Part shown: piece after piece, positions 42,942 to 51,390 of the stretch | How positions within the stretch are numbered: the stretch's first letter is position 1 | Layout of the letters: every line of letters starts with the position of its first letter | Origin: RGIG5327 sp045612485 | Lineage (GTDB): Bacteria; Verrucomicrobiota; Lentisphaeria; Victivallales; UBA1829 | DNA length: 64,000 nucleotides | Direction: 5' to 3' | Assembly (NCBI GenBank): GCA_045612485.1 | Contig: JAZKZE010000121.1 | Coordinates: forward strand, 10,125-74,124 | Program-made: the position numbers and the translations under genes | Notes under the pieces: generated by a model | Database searches by the model: none | Told to the model about the DNA's origin: nothing | What the model saw: the letters and a program-made list of their open reading frames with translations, nothing else

Positions 42942-44714
42942 TTATCCGCGGGGAATATAAAAGGCGATATTTCTGCGGAAATACACGTTTTCTTCCTCTA
43001 TCTTATGTCCGGGGAAAAGTTCATGCAATGATTGATTTTCCCCGTCAGGGCTTATCTCTCTCAATATAACGGAAGTTGTATGTGTGAGGGGGTAATATTC
43101 TATCCATTCCACAGGCACATCATGGAAACAGCCGTCCCCGCCGAATACGGGAATATAATCTACTCTTGTCACTCCGCCGAAACCATAGGAAGTGACAGCA
43201 AGTTCTGTTGTACCATCCTTCTTATGCCGGGGAGAGGTTTTCAGGATGCAATCGGTTATACAGGAAGGGTGTTTGAAAGTATTCCTGCTGAAATAGTTGG
43301 CGATCGTTTCATATTCCCAGCTGGAAGCATAATACAATACATCTTTTTGAAAAATATCCCCCGGAGCCTCATGCTGCTGATAAAGGGGAATGGCAAGAAG
43401 TGGAGCAAAGGCAAAATACCAGCGGCGGAAAAAATCATTGCTGTAATTTCTGAAGATCTTTTCCGCCTCTTCCAAATCATAATGATGAAAAAGGGATGGT
43501 TTGGCGGAAATGTCAAAATCCTGCATAAAACCGGGATAAAGGAAATTGATCATTTTTTTCTTGAGAAAAATAAAATTCTCCCCGAATCCATGTAAAGTAT
43601 CCCGTAAAAGTTTCAGCATTTCCTGCTGGGCCAGCGGGGTGAAAAGCAAACGGAAATCTTTTTCATCCGACCTGTCCAAAGCCCCGAACACCGCATCAAA
43701 TTCATGATTGGACATAATGGTGAAAGGGGTGGACATATCATTGGATTTTTCGATCAGGCAGTTGATGGCAGACTTTAATTTCATACGTTGGAAAAAGCCG
43801 TCGGATGCGGCAAGATCTTCCGGAGCACGGGAAAAAGTCAGATCAGGAGCAGCCCCGCAGCCGAAAATAAGAAGTTTTTTTCCGGAATATTGCGGACAGG
43901 GCTTTTCCACACTTGCCGTAAGGGTCTGCGTCCTTGTTTCCATACGGCTCCGTGTTCTGCCTTCAGAATCCGTATAAGTAACTCTTTCCTCCCAGGTGAT
44001 AATGATAGAGCCCCAGTAGGTCTTTGTACCCATTGTCATATTCCATGTATCGGCAAAGACAAAAGGGTTGTCATTGATGCTTCCGCTGTGGCAGAAACAT
44101 ACAGAGGTATTTTTTCCCTGCTCTTTATCCAGACCGAATTTATGTTCCAGTTCTGCCATTCTTGCAGAGGAAAAAAATTTGTCGATAGTGAAAACGGGAC
44201 AGCTTTTCATCACAAGATCAGGAACAGTATCCCATCTGTAAAGCTGGTTCAAAGGAGCCATCTGCCGGTAGGCTTCCGCCATTTCCGCTTGTAACTGCTG
44301 CCGGATCACCGAGGCAATATTCTTTAATGTTTCAATCTTTTTATCCAGAAAACGCAATTTGATAAACAAAGCAAGCCCGGCAAGAATAAAACCCGGACCG
44401 CCCCAGTATATGTCCCCGGGGATATCCGGTTTGAAACAATGCAGGATATAAAACAGGAAAAAAAAGGAGCCGCCAATGATAAAGAGAATACAGAGACCGC
44501 TCCAGAAACTCATCCATTCCAGATGGGAAGCAGTATTTTCTTTATGTTTTTCCAGAGATCTGATATGACGGCAGGTCTTTTTATTTGCGGCGGCATCCAC
44601 CCCGGAGAGCCGTACAAGCTCTTCAAAGACCTCCGCCGCATTTTTCCTGAACGCCTCTCTGTATTTTTTCACATACTCATCAAGGGGTTCATGGATGATA
44701 TGCTGATATGCCAT
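42942..44714 (-). CDS. Two-TM protein of unknown function, translationally coupled to LemA
   Basis: 590 residues. Two adjacent TM helices (about 66-92 and 103-122) follow a charged N-terminal domain. Several hundred residues of soluble domain follow, with a short Ser/Arg/Thr stretch (TDSEGRTRSRMETRTQTL) and a C-terminal half rich in aromatics. I recognise no catalytic motif. Its ATG overlaps the lemA stop as TGATG, so the two proteins are probably made in fixed ratio. Paired LemA/membrane-protein genes occur in other bacteria; whether this one is homologous needs a profile search. Confidence 0.72.
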   Translation of the reverse strand: MAYQHIIHEPLDEYVKKYREAFRKNAAEVFEELVRLSGVDAAANKKTCRHIRSLEKHKENTASHLEWMSFWSGLCILFIIGGSFFFLFYILHCFKPDIPGDIYWGGPGFILAGLALFIKLRFLDKKIETLKNIASVIRQQLQAEMAEAYRQMAPLNQLYRWDTVPDLVMKSCPVFTIDKFFSSARMAELEHKFGLDKEQGKNTSVCFCHSGSINDNPFVFADTWNMTMGTKTYWGSIIITWEERVTYTDSEGRTRSRMETRTQTLTASVEKPCPQYSGKKLLIFGCGAAPDLTFSRAPEDLAASDGFFQRMKLKSAINCLIEKSNDMSTPFTIMSNHEFDAVFGALDRSDEKDFRLLFTPLAQQEMLKLLRDTLHGFGENFIFLKKKMINFLYPGFMQDFDISAKPSLFHHYDLEEAEKIFRNYSNDFFRRWYFAFAPLLAIPLYQQHEAPGDIFQKDVLYYASSWEYETIANYFSRNTFKHPSCITDCILKTSPRHKKDGTTELAVTSYGFGGVTRVDYIPVFGGDGCFHDVPVEWIEYYPLTHTTSVILREISPDGENQSLHELFPGHKIEEENVYFRRNIAFYIPRG

Positions 44715-45460
44715 CAGAATACCTTTGCCCTGGCTCTTTCCTTCACTTCACGGGAGGCGGCAAAAGGGATCCTTGTGGTATAGCCGTTTCTTGCGGCTAC
44801 GATCTGTTTCACCGGCCAGGAGTAGATCTCCCGGTTCCAGGTGTTGACCGTATCGTTGTAGAGGGTTCGGGCAGCCGTGATCTCTTTCTGCAAATAACTG
44901 TTCTGCTGTAAAGCACTTGCGATCGCCTCATGTGCTTTCAGTTCAGGATAGGCTTCCAGACGGGGGACAAGATTGGTGAATACAGCATCGATCTTTCCTG
45001 CCATTTCGTTGCGTGCCTCCTCCGCATCCGGATTTACACCGCTGCGTAATGCGGCGATCCCTGTCATCACCTCCCGGTCCAATTCCATTGCTTTCTGAAC
45101 CAGTCCCGCCACATTTTCCAGAATGACGACCCGCTGTTCCAGATAGTTGTCGATCTCTGAAGCCTGGGCCTGTATCCGCTGTTGAAGCTGCTGAAAAAAA
45201 TTTTTCGCATTGATCTTCATGATGCAGTAAATTGCTCCGGGAATGATCCCTGCGATCCAGATAATCACCAGAACGACGCTTTCCACATTCACCTTGCATA
45301 AAGTCATCACAAGGGCGGGAACAAACCCCACAACAAAGATGAAAAGTTCAAAGATCAGAGATTCCATACCGATAGTAACAGGAAGCTGTTTATGGATCAC
45401 ATTTACATCATTGCCGCTTTCAGATACGGGACCGGTAAGTTCATCAAGGGGATTTGCCAT
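44714..45460 (-). CDS. lemA: LemA family protein
   Basis: 248 residues. LemA proteins have an N-terminal membrane anchor and a helical bundle. Here there are two TM helices (about 29-54 and 61-84) rather than one, followed by LQQRIQAQASEIDNYLEQR, LENVAGLVQKAMELDREV and the family core AARTLYNDTVNTWNREI. It ends in an Arg/Lys-rich tail. The function of LemA is unresolved. AAGGAAC precedes the ATG, and a promoter lies at 45516-45543. It is the first gene of a two-gene unit with the 590-residue protein. Confidence 0.9.
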   Translation of the reverse strand: MANPLDELTGPVSESGNDVNVIHKQLPVTIGMESLIFELFIFVVGFVPALVMTLCKVNVESVVLVIIWIAGIIPGAIYCIMKINAKNFFQQLQQRIQAQASEIDNYLEQRVVILENVAGLVQKAMELDREVMTGIAALRSGVNPDAEEARNEMAGKIDAVFTNLVPRLEAYPELKAHEAIASALQQNSYLQKEITAARTLYNDTVNTWNREIYSWPVKQIVAARNGYTTRIPFAASREVKERARAKVF

Positions 45461-45515
45461 TTTTGTTCCTTATTTTCAAAAGTTTCAGGAGTTTCTGTTT
45501 TTTGTCTGCTTCCTT

Positions 45516-45543
45516 ATAATAGCATAAAACATTTTTTTTACAA
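45516..45543 (-). promoter_or_regulatory. Predicted promoter of lemA unit
   Basis: On the - strand TTGTAA, 16 bases, TATTAT, followed by the lemA start 56 bases downstream. The unit lies after the terminator of the preceding gene run. Confidence 0.5.
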
Positions 45544-45561
45544 ATCAAATTCTGCTTTTCC

Positions 45562-45605
45562 ACAAAAAAACCTTTCATACCCGTTATTCCGGCATGAAAG
45601 GTTTT
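45562..45605 (-). terminator. Terminator ending the 51-45.6 kb gene run
   Basis: 12-bp perfect arms AAAACCTTTCAT / ATGAAAGGTTTT (45594-45605 / 45567-45578 on the - strand) around a 15-base loop, followed by additional T. It begins 19 bases after the stop of the exported coiled-coil gene. Confidence 0.88.
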
Positions 45606-45623
45606 CAAATACAGGAACGAGCC

Positions 45624-46283
45624 TTATTCTGCCGGTTTCTTTCCTTCAATTGCAGCAGGTCTTCCCGTACCTCTTTTTCCCGGAACAGGACGGAATTTTT
45701 TCCGTTCAGAAGGTTTTGTACAGAGAAATTCAGTCATCTTTTCCGCGATATGATCGGTATTCTGTACGTTTTTTGCATGAAATTCCTTGAGTTTCCGCAG
45801 TTTTTCCTCTACAGAGGCAATATGCTTCAGGGTAAGATCATTGCGTCTTTTCACCTGCGCAAGAACCGCTTCTTTCAGCTCTTTGCGGACAGTATCTTTT
45901 TCAGCTTGTGTTTTGGCAGCATGATATTTTTCCTCCAGAAGAAAAACTTTTTTATCTTCTTCCGAAGCATATTTTTTCCGCAGTTCTCTTAATTTACTGT
46001 GGAATTTATCCTTATCTCCGGAAGCGGAAAGTCTGCGGAGTTCCGCATGTTCCTCCGGAGAAAGTTTTCCCAGGAAAAATCCCGGATGTCCCCCCCGTCT
46101 CCCCGGCATATTTTTTCTTCTTTCCGCAAAGAAAATTTTTCCTTTTCTCTGCCGGACAGTCTCTTTTTCCCCGGTACCGGAAGCAGCCTCTTTCTGTGCA
46201 AAAGCCATACAGGGGAAGAGGAATATACCTGCCATACATACGGAAAATACCAGACTTTCAAAATTTCTCTTCAGCTTTTTCAT
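45624..46283 (-). CDS. Exported Lys-rich coiled-coil protein
   Basis: 219 residues from the ATG at 46283; an ATG three codons upstream sits too close to AAGGAG. A Sec signal peptide ends around CMAFA-Q. The mature part is highly charged and helical: LSPEEHAELRRLSASGDKDK, then long Lys/Glu-rich helices (VFLLEEKYHAAKTQAEKD), and a Pro/Arg/Gly-rich tail. The LSPEE start and helical-hairpin look recall Spy/CpxP-type periplasmic chaperones, but no LTxxQ motif is visible, so this is only a resemblance. It follows the anti-sigma gene by 60 bases and may be its downstream effector or a sensor. Confidence 0.65.
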   Translation of the reverse strand: MKKLKRNFESLVFSVCMAGIFLFPCMAFAQKEAASGTGEKETVRQRKGKIFFAERRKNMPGRRGGHPGFFLGKLSPEEHAELRRLSASGDKDKFHSKLRELRKKYASEEDKKVFLLEEKYHAAKTQAEKDTVRKELKEAVLAQVKRRNDLTLKHIASVEEKLRKLKEFHAKNVQNTDHIAEKMTEFLCTKPSERKKFRPVPGKRGTGRPAAIEGKKPAE

Positions 46284-46343
46284 TTTTGCCATTCTCCTTT
46301 CTTGAATCAGTTACATTTTCATCAATACATTTCCAATCTCTCT

Positions 46344-46862
46344 TCAGGATTGATAAGAAGCAAGTGCCGCATCATAGACAACAGCATCCAGCTGGGTACT
46401 CAAGTAAATGACTTCCCCGGCAAGTGTATCCATATTTTCCATAAGATCAAACTCATCTCCGGCAGAGAAATTCCCCTTTTTGAGTTCAATATTATTCTGT
46501 TCCATCCTTTTTGCATATCCCTGATTTCCGGCGGATGCCCCGGTATTGCTATAAAAATAGAAAGAACCGGTAAAGATAACAGCAATGCATGCAGCGATCT
46601 CCGCGATCCTGCGGAACAGGACTTTCCGCCTTCTTCTTTCCGCTCCGGTAAATGCGGCATGGGAAAGGATCCTACTGTCCAGGCGGTCAAAATCCATCTT
46701 TTCCAGTTCTTCAAGATTTTCCTTTCTCACCATATCCATATACTTGCAGCTCTCTGCATCAAAATTGCGGCAGGAGGAGCATTTCTGCAAATGCCGGATC
46801 TTTTCCGGTGCGGTATCCTCCATGAGCAGGCTCTTTTCACAATCTGTTCTTTTTTCTTTCAT
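46344..46862 (-). CDS. Zinc-finger-type anti-sigma factor, single TM
   Basis: 172 residues. An N-terminal HLQKCSSC element (HX3CX2C) is the ZAS zinc signature of anti-sigma factors. One TM helix (about 84-105) follows a basic stretch (ERRRRKVLFRR). A ~65-residue extracytoplasmic part has no recognised sensor domain. It lies directly downstream of an ECF sigma gene, with a 25-codon ORF between, and its GGGGGGGAG Shine-Dalgarno overlaps the end of that ORF. Expected role: hold the sigma factor at the membrane until envelope stress releases it. Confidence 0.8.
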   Translation of the reverse strand: MKEKRTDCEKSLLMEDTAPEKIRHLQKCSSCRNFDAESCKYMDMVRKENLEELEKMDFDRLDSRILSHAAFTGAERRRRKVLFRRIAEIAACIAVIFTGSFYFYSNTGASAGNQGYAKRMEQNNIELKKGNFSAGDEFDLMENMDTLAGEVIYLSTQLDAVVYDAALASYQS

Positions 46863-46863
46863 T

Positions 46864-46941
46864 TTACTCCCCCCCTTCTTTTACTGTAAACGCTCTTTTA
46901 TTGTATTTTTCCAGTTTTTTCATCTCTTTTCTAAAGGTCAT
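46864..46941 (-). CDS. Small ORF (25 aa) between ECF sigma and anti-sigma genes
   Basis: Begins MTFRKEMKKL and ends TVKEGGE; strongly basic. Its ATG at 46941 is preceded by GGGAGG at eight-base spacing, a better Shine-Dalgarno than many annotated genes here. The first 11 bases overlap the end of the sigma gene. Its TAA lies one base before the anti-sigma ATG, and the last codons (GGG GGG GAG) form the anti-sigma Shine-Dalgarno. It may be a translated coupling leader or a functional small protein; conservation is needed to decide. Confidence 0.45.
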   Translation of the reverse strand: MTFRKEMKKLEKYNKRAFTVKEGGE

Positions 46942-47548
46942 CTTTCACACCTCCCAGGATCTTCTGCAAATTTTTCACTGCATACTGCATCCTTGCCAGA
47001 ACCGTATTTATGGAACACTTCTGGATTTGTGCGATCTCCCGGAAAGGGATCTCCTCCATCCGCAGAAGAAATACTTCCCGCAGATCCTGCGGCAGGGAAT
47101 CAACGGCTTTTTTCACAACGGAAGATATTTCCCTCTGTTCCAGATTTTTTCCGGGAGTATATCTTTCATCGGGAATATCCGTTTCCTCTCTGTTGTCCCC
47201 CTCTTCCTGTGAATTTCCTTTTACAGCGGAAGATCCATTATACAGTTCTTCTTTTTTATCCTTCCGGCAGTGATCCATTGCTGTATTATGGGCAATACGC
47301 ATAAGCCACGCAAGAAACATATTGCGGTCATTATAAGAAGGGAGATGACGGATCGCTTTAAGCCAGGTCTGCTGAAACACATCATCCACCACACTTTTTT
47401 TCTGTTCCAGAAGGTTGTTGAGATAAGCATACAGACTGTTACGGTACCTGCGGTAAAGTATTTCAAAACTTTCATTACTGCCGTCAAGATACCGTTCAAT
47501 AAGCTCTCTGTCTGAAATATCATTATTGTTCTGCATTGCTTCAGTCAT
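46931..47548 (-). CDS. ECF-type RNA polymerase sigma factor
   Basis: 205 residues from ATG 47548 (GGGGAG upstream; a start nine codons earlier lacks support). Region 2 reads SFEILYRRYRNSLYAYLNNLL with VVDDVFQQTWLKAIRHL and FLAWLMRIAHNTAMDH. Region 4 reads SLPQDLREVFLLRMEEIPFREIA then SINTVLARMQYAVKNL. An acidic linker of about 45 residues joins them, longer than in minimal ECFs. It pairs with the downstream anti-sigma factor. Upstream is acpS after 80 bases. Confidence 0.92.
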   Translation of the reverse strand: MTEAMQNNNDISDRELIERYLDGSNESFEILYRRYRNSLYAYLNNLLEQKKSVVDDVFQQTWLKAIRHLPSYNDRNMFLAWLMRIAHNTAMDHCRKDKKEELYNGSSAVKGNSQEEGDNREETDIPDERYTPGKNLEQREISSVVKKAVDSLPQDLREVFLLRMEEIPFREIAQIQKCSINTVLARMQYAVKNLQKILGGVKDDL

Positions 47549-47628
47549 GATGCTTTTCTCCCCTTTTCCAGCCATAAAACGGAAAAGAAAAGTGTTTTAT
47601 TGTGTAAAAATACATATTGAAGGAAAAT

Positions 47629-48006
47629 TCATTTTTCCAGTACGGCACAGGCACAGGCAAAATCTTTTTCATGGGAGATGGTAAGAAAAATATTCCGGGC
47701 ATCCATCTGTAACGCTTTTTTTGCGGCATTACCGGTGAGAAATACAGCAGGAGCCCCGGAAGAAGTATTGCTTATATGGATATCCTGCATGGCACAATCT
47801 TTTCCGAAACCGCATCCCAATGCTTTGGCGACCGCCTCCTTGGCTGCCCATCTGCCGGCAAGTTTTTCGGATGGCGGGAGCTTTTCACCGAAAGAAACAA
47901 GTTCATCTTCCGCAAAGACTTTTATCAGAAAATCCCTGCCGTATTTTTCAACAAGGTGTGCGATCCTTTCCGTTTTCACTATATCCATACCCAGTCCTGC
48001 GATCAT
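47629..48006 (-). CDS. acpS: Holo-[acyl-carrier-protein] synthase
   Basis: 125 residues from the ATG at 48006 (AAGGA upstream). It transfers 4'-phosphopantetheine from CoA to ACP. Motifs: GLGMDIVKTERI with the Mg-binding Asp, FAEDELVSF and GRWAAKEAVAKALG with the catalytic Glu, and ISHEKDFACA near the end. Normal AcpS size. It is between radC and the sigma gene, with 37 bases to radC. Confidence 0.95.
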   Translation of the reverse strand: MIAGLGMDIVKTERIAHLVEKYGRDFLIKVFAEDELVSFGEKLPPSEKLAGRWAAKEAVAKALGCGFGKDCAMQDIHISNTSSGAPAVFLTGNAAKKALQMDARNIFLTISHEKDFACACAVLEK

Positions 48007-48043
48007 ATTTTCCTTACTCCCTGCAAGATTTGTTTTTCTCTGT

Positions 48044-48961
48044 TCAGCGTATATGATTCTTTTCAAAAATACTGTATGCGGCGTTACGGGAAACGATCAG
48101 ATGATCCAGAAGTACAATATCCAGAACATTCAGAGCCCGTTTGACCTTTTTTGTAAATTCCACGTCATCGTCCGAAGGCGTAACATTCCCGCCTGGATGA
48201 TTATGTACAAGAATCACTCCGGAAGCCTTTCCGGCAAGGGCCTCTGCCGCGATCTCCCGGGGATAAATGATGGCACTGTCCACCGTTCCCCTGGAAACGA
48301 TACGGGAGTCCATCACACAATTCTGCACATTCACATAAATAACAAGCATGACCTCTTCCGTACATCCGCCCAGTTTCATCCTTGCATAATTCTCTACCGC
48401 CTGGGGACAATCCAGAACATTTTCCCCTGCCATTTTTTCATGCAGATACCTTTCACAAAGTTCTTTGATGATCCGGAAAAGCAAAGCGGAATTTTCCGAT
48501 ATTCCCGCAACGGAAGAAATGTCGGTATACCGGGCATCCATAATATGCCCCAATGAATGAAATTTTTCCAGCAGAGTCCTTGCCGGGATCTTCACATCCC
48601 TGCGGGGAATGGCGTAAGTAAGCAAAAGTTCCAGAAGATCAAAATCCGTCATTCCGCCGGTACCGGCCTGTAAATACCTTGTCCGCAATCTTGCCCGGTG
48701 TCCGGCGTGAGGGTTTTCTTCTGCGGAAGGTTCCTTTTTTATTTTTTTTCCTGCGGAAGGTTCTTCATTGCCGGTCATCTTTCCGGAAGCAAAAAGTTCC
48801 GCACTTTCTTTACCGAAGGAAGGATCGGGATGCGTACTTTTTCCTGCGGGGGAAAAAGAAATATTTATCTTATTTTCTTCAAAATCTTTTTTCAGAGCAG
48901 CAGGTTCGGCAATACTGCACACATGCTTTTCCCCACTGCTTTTTTCCGTCTTTTTTTCCAT
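48044..48961 (-). CDS. radC: RadC/JAB-domain protein with long N-terminal extension
   Basis: 305 residues, against about 225 typical. The C-terminal MPN/JAB domain has VILVHNHPGGNVTPSDDD, the HXHX(n)SXXD metal pattern, preceded by a helix-hairpin-helix-like SSVAGISENSALLF. The first ~90 residues are a low-complexity Lys/Glu/Ser/Pro extension without a recognised domain. The ATG at 48961 is used; a GTG three codons earlier is the alternative. RadC proteins have no confirmed role in repair despite the name. Confidence 0.9.
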   Translation of the reverse strand: MEKKTEKSSGEKHVCSIAEPAALKKDFEENKINISFSPAGKSTHPDPSFGKESAELFASGKMTGNEEPSAGKKIKKEPSAEENPHAGHRARLRTRYLQAGTGGMTDFDLLELLLTYAIPRRDVKIPARTLLEKFHSLGHIMDARYTDISSVAGISENSALLFRIIKELCERYLHEKMAGENVLDCPQAVENYARMKLGGCTEEVMLVIYVNVQNCVMDSRIVSRGTVDSAIIYPREIAAEALAGKASGVILVHNHPGGNVTPSDDDVEFTKKVKRALNVLDIVLLDHLIVSRNAAYSIFEKNHIR

Positions 48962-48977
48962 AGAACACACCCGTATA

Positions 48978-50168
48978 TTATCTGTGTTTCAACAGAGTCA
49001 ATGTTTCAAAATGTGCAGTGGAAGGGAACATATCCAGCAATCCGGTCTTTTCTGCGGTATATTTTTCAGAAAGGATCTCCAGATCCCGCATCAGAGTGGA
49101 AGGATTGCAGGATATATATATGATCCAGTCTGCTTCTGAAAAGAGCAGAGAGGAAACCGCATTGCCTTCCAGTCCGGTTCTCGGAGGATCAACCAGAAGG
49201 AGCGTACCGGAAGGAAGAGACTTTTTCCCGTAAAGTTTTTTCATGACTTTTCCGGCATCCCCTGCATAAAATCTGCAATTCTGCTCTACGGAATGATTTC
49301 TTGCGTTCTCTTCCGCCAGAAGAACCGCCTTTTCATCCAGTTCGATCCCGCTGCAGGGGATCTGTAATTTTTCTGCGGCAAGGACAGAAAACACGCCGCA
49401 CCCGCAGTATAATTCCACCATCCGTTTTACTTTCAGAGGTCTGACAGTATCCAGAAAATGTTCTGCCAGTACAGGAGCCATAAAAGTATTGATCTGGAAA
49501 AAAGATCTTTTTTCCACCCGGAACAAACCGTAAGAACCTAAATTTTCCGTCAGGATCTTTTCCGTATCTTTTTTCTGCGTATAGATACATACCCCGTCGG
49601 AAGCACTGCTGCGGAAAGTAACCTTTCCCTCTGTCATGTTTCCAATATATTTTTTCCAGATACCTTCCTGCAATGCCTGATTGATCTCCTGAGAGGCTAT
49701 GGGACACTCTTTTACAGGAACCATGGATTTATTGTCCCGTCCGACATAACAGAGTCTGCCGTTGGAAAGATGTAAAGAAATTTTATTCCTCCAATAACGG
49801 CGGAATGGAGAACCCTTTGCAGGAAGAATCTCCTTTACCTCCATTTTTTTCAACCGCCGGACAAATTCTTCCAACTGTCTGTTTTTCCATTGCAGTTCCA
49901 GAGGATATTCCATCATCCCGCAGGGACAGCCGGGACACGCCGCAGGACAGGAAGTTTCCACTCTCTGCGGAGAAACCGACATCAAAGAAACCAGCTCACC
50001 GCAGGAATAATTTTTCTTTTCCTCCGTTATACGGATCAAAGCGCGCTCTCCGGGAATCACACCGGGAACAAAACATACTTTTCCTGAAGAGCTTCTGGCA
50101 ACAGCATTACCGCCGAAGGCAAGAGCTGTAAAAATCATTTCTTCCGTAACGGGATCATCCTTCATCAT
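48978..50168 (-). CDS. TrmA/RlmD-family 23S rRNA/tRNA (uracil-5-)-methyltransferase
   Basis: 396 residues. A TRAM-like N-terminal domain (ALAFGGNAVARSSSGKVCFVPG) leads into a cysteine cluster CPAACPGCPCG, with a further Cys in VKECPIAS, the [4Fe-4S] site of RlmC/RlmD/RumA-type enzymes. The SAM domain has VELYCGCGVFSVLAA, LLVDPPRTGL and SCNPSTLMRDL, where the last contains the catalytic Cys. The precise target uridine (23S rRNA U747/U1939 or tRNA U54) cannot be read from sequence. TGAGGT precedes the ATG. 16 bases separate it from radC. Confidence 0.93.
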   Translation of the reverse strand: MMKDDPVTEEMIFTALAFGGNAVARSSSGKVCFVPGVIPGERALIRITEEKKNYSCGELVSLMSVSPQRVETSCPAACPGCPCGMMEYPLELQWKNRQLEEFVRRLKKMEVKEILPAKGSPFRRYWRNKISLHLSNGRLCYVGRDNKSMVPVKECPIASQEINQALQEGIWKKYIGNMTEGKVTFRSSASDGVCIYTQKKDTEKILTENLGSYGLFRVEKRSFFQINTFMAPVLAEHFLDTVRPLKVKRMVELYCGCGVFSVLAAEKLQIPCSGIELDEKAVLLAEENARNHSVEQNCRFYAGDAGKVMKKLYGKKSLPSGTLLLVDPPRTGLEGNAVSSLLFSEADWIIYISCNPSTLMRDLEILSEKYTAEKTGLLDMFPSTAHFETLTLLKHR

Positions 50169-50188
50169 TACCTCAAAAAATTATTTTA

Positions 50189-51199
50189 TTATTCTTTTCC
50201 GTAACGGATCTGGAAGGGAACAGTACGGAGCATCCCACGAAAAAAAGAACACATTACCCTGCCGCATTTTTCAGCGGAACCTGCTGTATTGCCCGCAAGG
50301 AAATATTTATCTGCAAAGGGAAGCATATCTGCAAAAGTAATGACAAGGGGGAGTTTTTTTCCTCCTGTTCTTTTTACCATCTCCGTATAAACCAGATCGA
50401 TCCCTTCCGCACAATATCCCAGAACAGGAGCAAGAGCCAATTCCGTAAGCATCTCCCCTTCCTGCGGAATATTTGCGGAAGAACCGCTGTTTTCATTTCT
50501 TCCGGGGAGGAAGGCAAGCAGTTTTTCCAGAGTTATCTCCATGCGTACCGAAGGAAACAATGCGGTACTTTCCAGTAATTTCAGTGCGCCGTTTTCAAAA
50601 AGCGGTGTATAATATTTTCCGGCGGAACGGATAAGATCTGCAATGGCGGGCATCTCTATATGTTTTTCCCGGAGGATCTTCATCTGCCTTGCCTTCACCG
50701 CCTTTTCCGCAGCCTGTTCCCTGTATTCCGAAGCAAGTTCCAGCGCAAGCCGGGGAGAACATTTTTCAAATCCCAGAAGGGAAAGAGCTTTCTGTACTTT
50801 TGCACTTAAAGCAGAGGCATCATTTTCATCAAGATTCAGGGATACGGTCAGAAAATAGGAGAGATCATTTTTTCCAAGTTTGCATGTTGCGGTGGAAACA
50901 GAAAGGGAAGTGGTGAGAAACTTTTCCGCAGCAAGAGCAAACCCTGCATCTTCCAGACTTTTTGCCACAGCACGGTCAAGTTCGGAAGCGGGAATATTGC
51001 GGATACCGGATTCTCTCAATGAACTGCGCAAACTGAATTCCACAGCAAGAGCCACATCCTCTGCCACAGAAAGATCATTCTCCCCCGCATCGGCAAGAGA
51101 ACGGGCAAGACGGGTACGCAATTCAGAACTGTCAAATACAGCACTGCTGCCGTCAGGATAAAGAATATGGATATTATCTGTACTTGATTCGATCATCAT
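50189..51199 (-). CDS. Orphan protein with ATP-cone-like N-terminal domain
   Basis: 336 residues from the first of two adjacent Met codons at 51199. Residues about 8-95 follow the ATP-cone pattern: an opening strand HILYPDGSSAVFDSSELR, then helices with SVAEDVALAVEFSL, then IPASELDRAVAKSLEDAGF. The remaining ~240 residues are helix-rich and unknown, with no ribonucleotide reductase domain. ATP-cones sense ATP/dATP in NrdA and NrdR. It heads the - strand gene run and is divergent from malic enzyme. The domain call is by eye and should be confirmed by profile search. Confidence 0.6.
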   Translation of the reverse strand: MMIESSTDNIHILYPDGSSAVFDSSELRTRLARSLADAGENDLSVAEDVALAVEFSLRSSLRESGIRNIPASELDRAVAKSLEDAGFALAAEKFLTTSLSVSTATCKLGKNDLSYFLTVSLNLDENDASALSAKVQKALSLLGFEKCSPRLALELASEYREQAAEKAVKARQMKILREKHIEMPAIADLIRSAGKYYTPLFENGALKLLESTALFPSVRMEITLEKLLAFLPGRNENSGSSANIPQEGEMLTELALAPVLGYCAEGIDLVYTEMVKRTGGKKLPLVITFADMLPFADKYFLAGNTAGSAEKCGRVMCSFFRGMLRTVPFQIRYGKE

Positions 51200-51311
51200 T
51201 TCTGTTTTTCTGCTTTTCTGTTTTTTTCCGTTCTGCCTCTTCCGGAACACCGGAAAAGTGTAAATTTCCGCCTATAACAATAACATGTTTCCTGAAAAAT
51301 GCAAAATCCTT

Positions 51312-51339
51312 TTGAAAAAAACTTTTCAATATGTATATT
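51312..51339 (+). promoter_or_regulatory. Promoter of malic enzyme gene
   Basis: TTGAAA (51312-51317), 16 bases, TATATT (51334-51339), then a short leader to the ATG at 51391 with GGAG seven bases before it. Confidence 0.6.
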
Positions 51340-51390
51340 AATAGGACAAACTTTTAATATTTTCCCGGAAAAAATCAATGGAGTATCGTT

